Assembly (NCBI RefSeq): GCF_001307155.1
Contig: NZ_CP012830.1
Span: forward strand, 1,419,501 to 1,483,500
Length of the DNA stretch: 64,000 bases
From: Pseudomonas fluorescens
GTDB lineage: Bacteria > Pseudomonadota > Gammaproteobacteria > Pseudomonadales > Pseudomonadaceae
Reading direction: 5' to 3'
The position numbers and the translations under genes are program-made. Position 1 is the stretch's first letter. Each line of letters starts with the position of its first letter. Below are positions 59,734 to 64,000 of this stretch, piece after piece. The notes below the pieces were generated by a model. That model did no database searches, was not told the origin of the DNA, and worked only from the letters and a program-made list of their open reading frames with translations.

Positions 59734-61466
59734 AGGGCTTTCCATTCCAGCGGCAGCCATTGCCAGTGGCCATCGGGCTCGCTGCCTTTGGGCAATGTCA
59801 GGGCGTATTTGCCGTAGCCGCCGAGCGTGCGCAGTTTCGGAATCAGGTAGGTTTGCGCGGCGTTGTAGAAAACCGGCTCCATGTCTTGCGGCAGGCTATC
59901 CAGGGTTTCCCGCTGCATCAGCTGTGCCATGGAATCCGGGCCAAAGTAGAGCGGCGTCAACTGATCTTTCGGCAATACGTCGGCCAGTGGCGGGAAACGT
60001 TTGTCGAGGGTGCCAAGGGCCTTGTCCACCAGTGTGTCGTCGAGGGAGAACAGCAGCGTCGAGCCGTGGCGCGCCAGGCTCACCCGCAGGAATGCCTTGG
60101 CGGCGATTGCGGCAGGCTGCTCGGCTGCCTTGGCCGGGTATTGGCCAAAGTTGGAGCTGACCTGGCGCTGCCACCGATGGGTTTCGCCTTGCTGTTTCTC
60201 GACCACCGCAAAGGCGCGTTCGGCGACGTTGCGTTCATAAGCGCCGACCATCGAGCCAAACAGCTTGCCCAGATCGCCGTCGAGCTTGGCACTGTCCTTG
60301 TCATTCAGGCTGGCGACCAGCAACGGCGTGTACAACCGTGAGTCGGCATACCAGCAGAGGCCGGCGGCACCGGCCACATGGTCGGTCAGGGCCTGGGCTA
60401 CCGCTTCGTCGGCGCCGAGTTTCACCAGCAGCGGTTTTTGTTGTTCGGCGGCCAGCGGCAGGGCCACGCAGGCGCTGGCGCCCATGGGCATGGCTTGCCA
60501 GATCGGTTTGAAATCGAAGTCCGGCTGGTTTTCCAGCTCATCCATGGCCAGGAAACTGTGCCAGCCCTTGTCGTCCATGTCGAAACGCAGCCCGGCGAAG
60601 TTCGGGATGAAGCGCTGGTAGCCCATGGCTAATACGCTGGAGTTGACCGAGAGGCGTTGTTTGACCTCCGGGGCTTTAGGTTGCAGCCCAAAGGCTTCGG
60701 GGAAGAGTTTTTCACCACCCAGCAGTGCTTCCAGCGCCTGGGTCGAGACCATGCCGTGCTCGTCGGTCGGACCATGGCCCATGTCATACAGCTTGCGCGG
60801 GTTGGACAGCACCACCAGTTTGTCGCCGTGAGAAGCAAACACCAGGGCTTTGCCGGCGTTGTAGGTGAGTTGATAAACCGGCACCACATCGCCGGCGACT
60901 TTCATCTCGCCGAGCTGGCTCAACTGCGAATCATCCAGCGCCACTTTAGCCAGCGGCTCCAGCACCTTGGCCAGGCCACCGCGATCCATCACCAACAGGA
61001 AGTCCTTCAGGCGACCATCCGCCCCACGCCACAGCGCCACGTCTGTTGGCTGATCGAATAGCTGTTCGATCAGGCTGTCCTGCAACTTGAGGTCATGCTC
61101 GTAAATGATCCGGCGCAGACTGCCGATCAACCCGAGGCGATCTGCATGGGCTTCGTAATAGAAGACGAAATCTTCGGTCAGGGTTTCCTTGAGAAATGGC
61201 ACTGTCAGCAAGTCCTTGGGCAACTGGCTCAAGGAACGGGTTTCCAGCAGACCGTCCGGCCGGCTCATGCCCAGTTTGTCACTGGCCAACTGCGCAGGCG
61301 GCGCCTTGGGTTTGTGCATGAACCACCCCAACCCGCCCGCCACGCCGACCACCAGGCACAGCCCGATCAGCAGCGCCGGCCAACGACGAGAGGTGTTGGC
61401 CGCAGGTGCGCCGGCGGCCGGGGAATCAGCCGGTGAAATCGTCTTATCGCTCATGTTCACGCTCAT
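59730..61466 (-). CDS. magB: MagB / YfaA-like DUF2138 protein
   Basis: This 578-residue protein has one N-terminal transmembrane helix ([22 protein letters not shown]) after a short cytoplasmic segment, then a large periplasmic DUF2138 domain. No enzyme motif is recognised. The start is uncertain. I chose the ATG at 61466, with ATG 61454 and a TTG at 61484 as alternatives. It overlaps magC at the 3' end and lies about 40 bases after magA. Confidence 0.8.
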   Translation of the reverse strand: MSVNMSDKTISPADSPAAGAPAANTSRRWPALLIGLCLVVGVAGGLGWFMHKPKAPPAQLASDKLGMSRPDGLLETRSLSQLPKDLLTVPFLKETLTEDFVFYYEAHADRLGLIGSLRRIIYEHDLKLQDSLIEQLFDQPTDVALWRGADGRLKDFLLVMDRGGLAKVLEPLAKVALDDSQLSQLGEMKVAGDVVPVYQLTYNAGKALVFASHGDKLVVLSNPRKLYDMGHGPTDEHGMVSTQALEALLGGEKLFPEAFGLQPKAPEVKQRLSVNSSVLAMGYQRFIPNFAGLRFDMDDKGWHSFLAMDELENQPDFDFKPIWQAMPMGASACVALPLAAEQQKPLLVKLGADEAVAQALTDHVAGAAGLCWYADSRLYTPLLVASLNDKDSAKLDGDLGKLFGSMVGAYERNVAERAFAVVEKQQGETHRWQRQVSSNFGQYPAKAAEQPAAIAAKAFLRVSLARHGSTLLFSLDDTLVDKALGTLDKRFPPLADVLPKDQLTPLYFGPDSMAQLMQRETLDSLPQDMEPVFYNAAQTYLIPKLRTLGGYGKYALTLPKGSEPDGHWQWLPLEWKAL

Positions 61467-61505
61467 GTTCCCAAAGCTCGGCAATTCATCCGTGGTGCGG
61501 GATGT

Positions 61506-62297
61506 TCAATAGTTGAAAGTCTTGACCAGCAACAGATCACCGATAGCCCGCAAGGGCACGATGAACGTCTCGCGTTTTTCGTCGACGGTGTTTTCGTTGA
61601 GCACCAGATTGATCTGCGAGGTGATCACCTCGTTCTGGTTGCTGGACTCATCGAAGTTATAGCCGCCGCTGCCGAAGTTGCCCCAATAGTTCACGTAAAC
61701 CAGATAGGTGCCATGCATCGGTGCAGTCATGGTGAACATTTCCGGGCCAGGGCCATCGACACCATCCGGGTCGAGGCCGCCGCCATTGGTCAACGTCGTG
61801 TGGGCGAAAAACGCATGCTGGCCGTCGGGGGTAATGATGTGCAGATCGAGTTCGGCCTTCGGATCGTCCCAACCCAGCACCACGCGAATCCGCGCCGGGG
61901 TGCGCAGGTTATTCGCTTCATAGAACTGCACGCGCTTGAGCGACTTGCCTTCGGAACTACGAACTTCGACGCTGTTGGAACCGGCACCGAACGCATACGG
62001 TCGGGTGAAACGCCCGTTGTCATCGGTGTACAGATTCAGGGGATTGCCGTTGACCGCGAGAGTGTGGGGCCCGCGTAGCGTGCCAATGGCCTTGAGCTGC
62101 CCCTCGATCATCGTGCGATTGCGCTGCACGCCCCGATCGATGGGCGGTGTGGGATAGGCGACTTGAGGGTTTTCACTGCGGTCCAGCAGGCCGTTATAGC
62201 GCCAGCCACCCACCGGTTCCGACACTTCGGCCGTGGGCCCTGCCCAGGCAGCCGAGGCGCAGACCAGTGTGATCAGCAGTGAAAGAAAACAACGCAT
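61506..62297 (-). CDS. magA: MagA / DUF2135 protein
   Basis: This 263-residue exported protein (signal peptide MRCFLSLLITLVCASAAWA) is a paralog of MagF. Shared segments are PVGGWRYN, NSVEVRSSEGKS, RVVLGWDDPKAELDLHIITPDG and YLVYVNYWGNFGSGGY. I chose the ATG at 62297 because AGGAGG lies 6-7 bases upstream; an earlier Met at 62318 is less likely. It is the first gene of the mag operon, so two related DUF2135 proteins flank the operon. Confidence 0.87.
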   Translation of the reverse strand: MRCFLSLLITLVCASAAWAGPTAEVSEPVGGWRYNGLLDRSENPQVAYPTPPIDRGVQRNRTMIEGQLKAIGTLRGPHTLAVNGNPLNLYTDDNGRFTRPYAFGAGSNSVEVRSSEGKSLKRVQFYEANNLRTPARIRVVLGWDDPKAELDLHIITPDGQHAFFAHTTLTNGGGLDPDGVDGPGPEMFTMTAPMHGTYLVYVNYWGNFGSGGYNFDESSNQNEVITSQINLVLNENTVDEKRETFIVPLRAIGDLLLVKTFNY

Positions 62298-62639
62298 GTG
62301 ACGCCTCCTGCCATGCATAACGAAACCTTGCGCCCGGTCCTCGGCGCGTTACAGATCAAAAAACTGTGTTTCGTCAGAAAGACCCGTGGTTATTGGGTCG
62401 TAGAAAGCGCGAAGGTTAGCGATATGGACGGTTTTTAACAATCAGATACAACTAAATTTGCGGCGAGGATCACGCCCGCGGCTGGACGACGGACCGAAAA
62501 GTGGATCGATCGTCAACAGGTTCTGACATCAACGTGGCTTTTACCCCGCAACGGCTGCGCCAAATACCCCGCCCATTTGCCCCTCTCCCCCCTATCTGCT
62601 AGTGTCGCGCCGGTTTAACGTCTACCGGAAATCGCCGCC
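62298..62639. other. Divergent intergenic region, magA and xseB
   Basis: This 342-bp gene-free stretch separates the minus-strand mag operon from xseB-ispA. It contains the xseB promoter near its right end and an AT-rich patch (GGTTTTTAACAATCAGATAC) that may hold the magA promoter. Nothing else is recognised. Confidence 0.6.
62577..62605 (+). promoter_or_regulatory. Sigma-70 promoter for xseB
   Basis: TTGCCC (62577-62582) and TAGTGT (62600-62605) are separated by 17 bp, about 35 bases upstream of the xseB ATG. Both boxes deviate from consensus. Confidence 0.5.
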
Positions 62640-62882
62640 ATGGCCCGCAAAAAAGCTGCACTGGATTTCGAACAATCCCTCGCCGACCTGCAAACGCTGG
62701 TCGAGCGCCTGGAGAACGGCGAGCTGTCGCTGGAAGACTCGTTGACCGCTTTTGAGCAAGGCATCGGTCTGACCCGTGATTGCCAGGCTGCGCTGGCGCA
62801 GGCCGAGCAGAAGGTTCAGGTGCTGCTTGAGCGTGATGGCGAGCTGTCCGAGGCTCCCTTTGACGCGGAACAGCCAGAATGA
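62640..62882 (+). CDS. xseB: Exodeoxyribonuclease VII small subunit
   Basis: This 80-residue protein forms exonuclease VII with XseA. The family helical hairpin is visible: [23 protein letters not shown], followed by [20 protein letters not shown]. The ATG at 62640 is the first of the xseB-ispA-dxs group. The stop overlaps the ispA start as ATGA. Confidence 0.96.
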   Translation: MARKKAALDFEQSLADLQTLVERLENGELSLEDSLTAFEQGIGLTRDCQAALAQAEQKVQVLLERDGELSEAPFDAEQPE

Positions 62883-63766
62883 TCGCGGCGTATTCGGCCA
62901 GCAGTCAGGCCCGGGTCAACGCGGCACTCGAAACCCTGTTCACCGCGCCGAGCCCTGAACTCGCACGTTTATATGAAGCCATGCGCTACAGCGTGATGAA
63001 TGGCGGCAAACGCGTTCGTCCGTTGCTGGCCTATGCAGCCTGCGAAGCGCTGGGCGGTGAGGCTGAGCACGCCAACGGCGCAGCCTGTGCGGTGGAGCTG
63101 ATCCACGCGTACTCGCTGGTACACGACGACTTGCCGGCGATGGACGACGACGATCTGCGTCGCGGCCAACCGACTACTCACAAGAAATTCGACGAAGCCT
63201 GCGCGATTCTCGCCGGTGACGGCCTGCAAAGCCTGGCATTCAGCGCTTTGCTCGACCCGCGCCTGAATTCAGCCGATGCCGAAATCCGCCTGCAAATGGT
63301 CAGCGCGCTGGCGTTGGCGGCGGGCCCGGCCGGGATGGTCGGCGGTCAGGCCATCGACCTGGGGTCAGTCGGCTTGAAGCTTGATCAAAAAGCTCTCGAA
63401 TACATGCACCGGCACAAAACCGGCGCGCTGATCGAAGCCAGCGTCAAGCTTGGCGCCCTGGCCAGTGGCCGCGCCGAGAAAGACCAACTGAAATCCTTGC
63501 AGACCTATGCACAGGCCATCGGCCTGGCGTTTCAGGTGCAGGACGACATTCTCGATGTCGAAAGCGATACCGAAACCCTCGGCAAGCGCCAGGGCGCCGA
63601 TATCGCCCGGGACAAACCGACTTACCCGGCACTGCTCGGCCTCGATGCGGCCAAGGCCTATGCCCTGGAACTGCGCGATCAGGCCCTGCACGCACTGCGA
63701 CCGTTTGACGCGCCGGCCGAGCCGCTGCGTGATCTGGCGCGCTATATCGTCGAACGCCGCAACTGA
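62879..63766 (+). CDS. ispA: Farnesyl diphosphate synthase (IspA)
   Basis: This 295-residue prenyltransferase makes farnesyl diphosphate from IPP and DMAPP. The first aspartate-rich motif is [11 protein letters not shown] and the second is [13 protein letters not shown]. The K-T-G-A segment [12 protein letters not shown] is present. The start overlaps xseB by 4 bases. dxs follows, so the precursor supply and chain elongation are linked. Confidence 0.96.
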   Translation: MIAAYSASSQARVNAALETLFTAPSPELARLYEAMRYSVMNGGKRVRPLLAYAACEALGGEAEHANGAACAVELIHAYSLVHDDLPAMDDDDLRRGQPTTHKKFDEACAILAGDGLQSLAFSALLDPRLNSADAEIRLQMVSALALAAGPAGMVGGQAIDLGSVGLKLDQKALEYMHRHKTGALIEASVKLGALASGRAEKDQLKSLQTYAQAIGLAFQVQDDILDVESDTETLGKRQGADIARDKPTYPALLGLDAAKAYALELRDQALHALRPFDAPAEPLRDLARYIVERRN

Positions 63767-63860
63767 TCCGGCGCCCGTTGCCCACCGTAAATCGGCCAAG
63801 TTCCGAGCTCTGCGTGGGCAGCGTGCGATGCATCAGGTAAACTGCCGCCTCTTTTATACC

Positions 63861-63866
63861 TATAAC
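63861..63866 (+). promoter_or_regulatory. Possible -10 element just upstream of dxs
   Basis: TATAAC lies 10 bases before the dxs ATG, within TTATACCTATAAC. If used, the transcript would be nearly leaderless. No Shine-Dalgarno sequence is seen before the ATG. Confidence 0.3.
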
Positions 63867-63876
63867 GATTCGCCTG

Positions 63877-64000
63877 ATGCCCACGACGTTTCATGAGATT
63901 CCCCGCAAGCGCCCGACCACGCCCCTGCTCGACCGTGCCAACACGCCGGACGGCCTGCGCCGGTTAGGCGAAGCCGAGCTGGAAACCCTGGCGAATGAGT
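63877..64000 (+). CDS. dxs: 1-Deoxy-D-xylulose-5-phosphate synthase, N-terminal part
   Basis: This is the first 41 residues of the thiamin-diphosphate enzyme that starts the MEP isoprenoid pathway. The visible N-terminus (MPTTFHEIPRKRPTTPLLDR, then the LRRLGEAELETLANE segment) matches pseudomonad Dxs. The gene runs off the window end. Its position after xseB-ispA is the conserved order, which supports the call. Confidence 0.92.
   Translation, partial: MPTTFHEIPRKRPTTPLLDRANTPDGLRRLGEAELETLANE

Overview
The window is a high-GC gammaproteobacterial chromosome segment, almost certainly from a Pseudomonas of the fluorescens group. The evidence is the conserved order hemL ... miaB-phoH-ybeY-corC-lnt ... 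leuS-lptE-holA ... lipA-lipB-ybeD-dacC-rlpA-mltB-rodA-mrdA-rlmH-rsfS-nadD-proA, which I recall from P. aeruginosa around PA3977-PA4044, together with many paired REP palindromes (GTGGCGAGGGAGCTTGCTCCC and TCGCGGGCAAGCCTTGCTCC types) that are characteristic of fluorescens-group intergenic DNA. Identifications come from reading the translations; no database search was run. Layout: 1-8.7 kb holds the end of hemL, small envelope and RNA genes, miaB, and the phoH-ybeY-corC-lnt operon. 8.9-15.2 kb holds leuS-lptE-holA, a short arfA with an intragenic hairpin, and a lytic transglycosylase. 15.3-27.9 kb is a long minus-strand block: LD-carboxypeptidase, lipoate synthesis, the cell-elongation and peptidoglycan cluster (dacC, rlpA, mltB, rodA, mrdA), rlmH-rsfS-nadD, and proA. 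28-37.8 kb mixes DNA repair (3-methyladenine glycosylase), a DedA-PAP2 fusion, an LrgAB pair, a MORN-repeat/C13-peptidase lipoprotein, ubiX and mpl. 37.9-45.7 kb is an ethanolamine catabolism locus: a sigma-54 activator (EatR type), an acetaldehyde dehydrogenase, a permease and EutBC, with two good -24/-12 promoters. 45.8-48.8 kb holds an acetyltransferase, DedA, MtfA and pyrophosphatase. 48.8-62.3 kb is the most accessory-looking part: a LexA/CI-like self-cleaving repressor with two dyad operator candidates, an RNA-like intergenic unit, a Fic protein preceded by four alternating copies of one palindrome half-site, and a six-gene minus-strand alpha-2-macroglobulin operon (magA-F type). 62.6-64 kb is xseB-ispA-dxs, cut by the window end. 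How the genes work together: EutBC splits ethanolamine delivered by the permease into ammonia and acetaldehyde, and the dehydrogenase oxidises the acetaldehyde; EatR with RNA polymerase-sigma54 should switch this on. RodA/PBP2, the D,D-carboxypeptidase, the L,D-carboxypeptidase, RlpA, MltB and Mpl together build, trim and recycle peptidoglycan. The mag operon encodes a periplasmic protease-trap-like protein with accessory proteins, two of which carry peptidase-like motifs. Signals the genes do not explain, and which I consider most worth following: two diverged hairpin-structured mobile repeats (30.15 and 32.70 kb) that keep perfect pairing through compensatory changes; the arfA hairpin; a hairpin burying the ydcF ribosome-binding site; the Fic and repressor operator arrays; and the possible small RNA at 49.87-50.05 kb. 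No rRNA, tRNA, CRISPR array, insertion-sequence transposase or complete prophage was seen.
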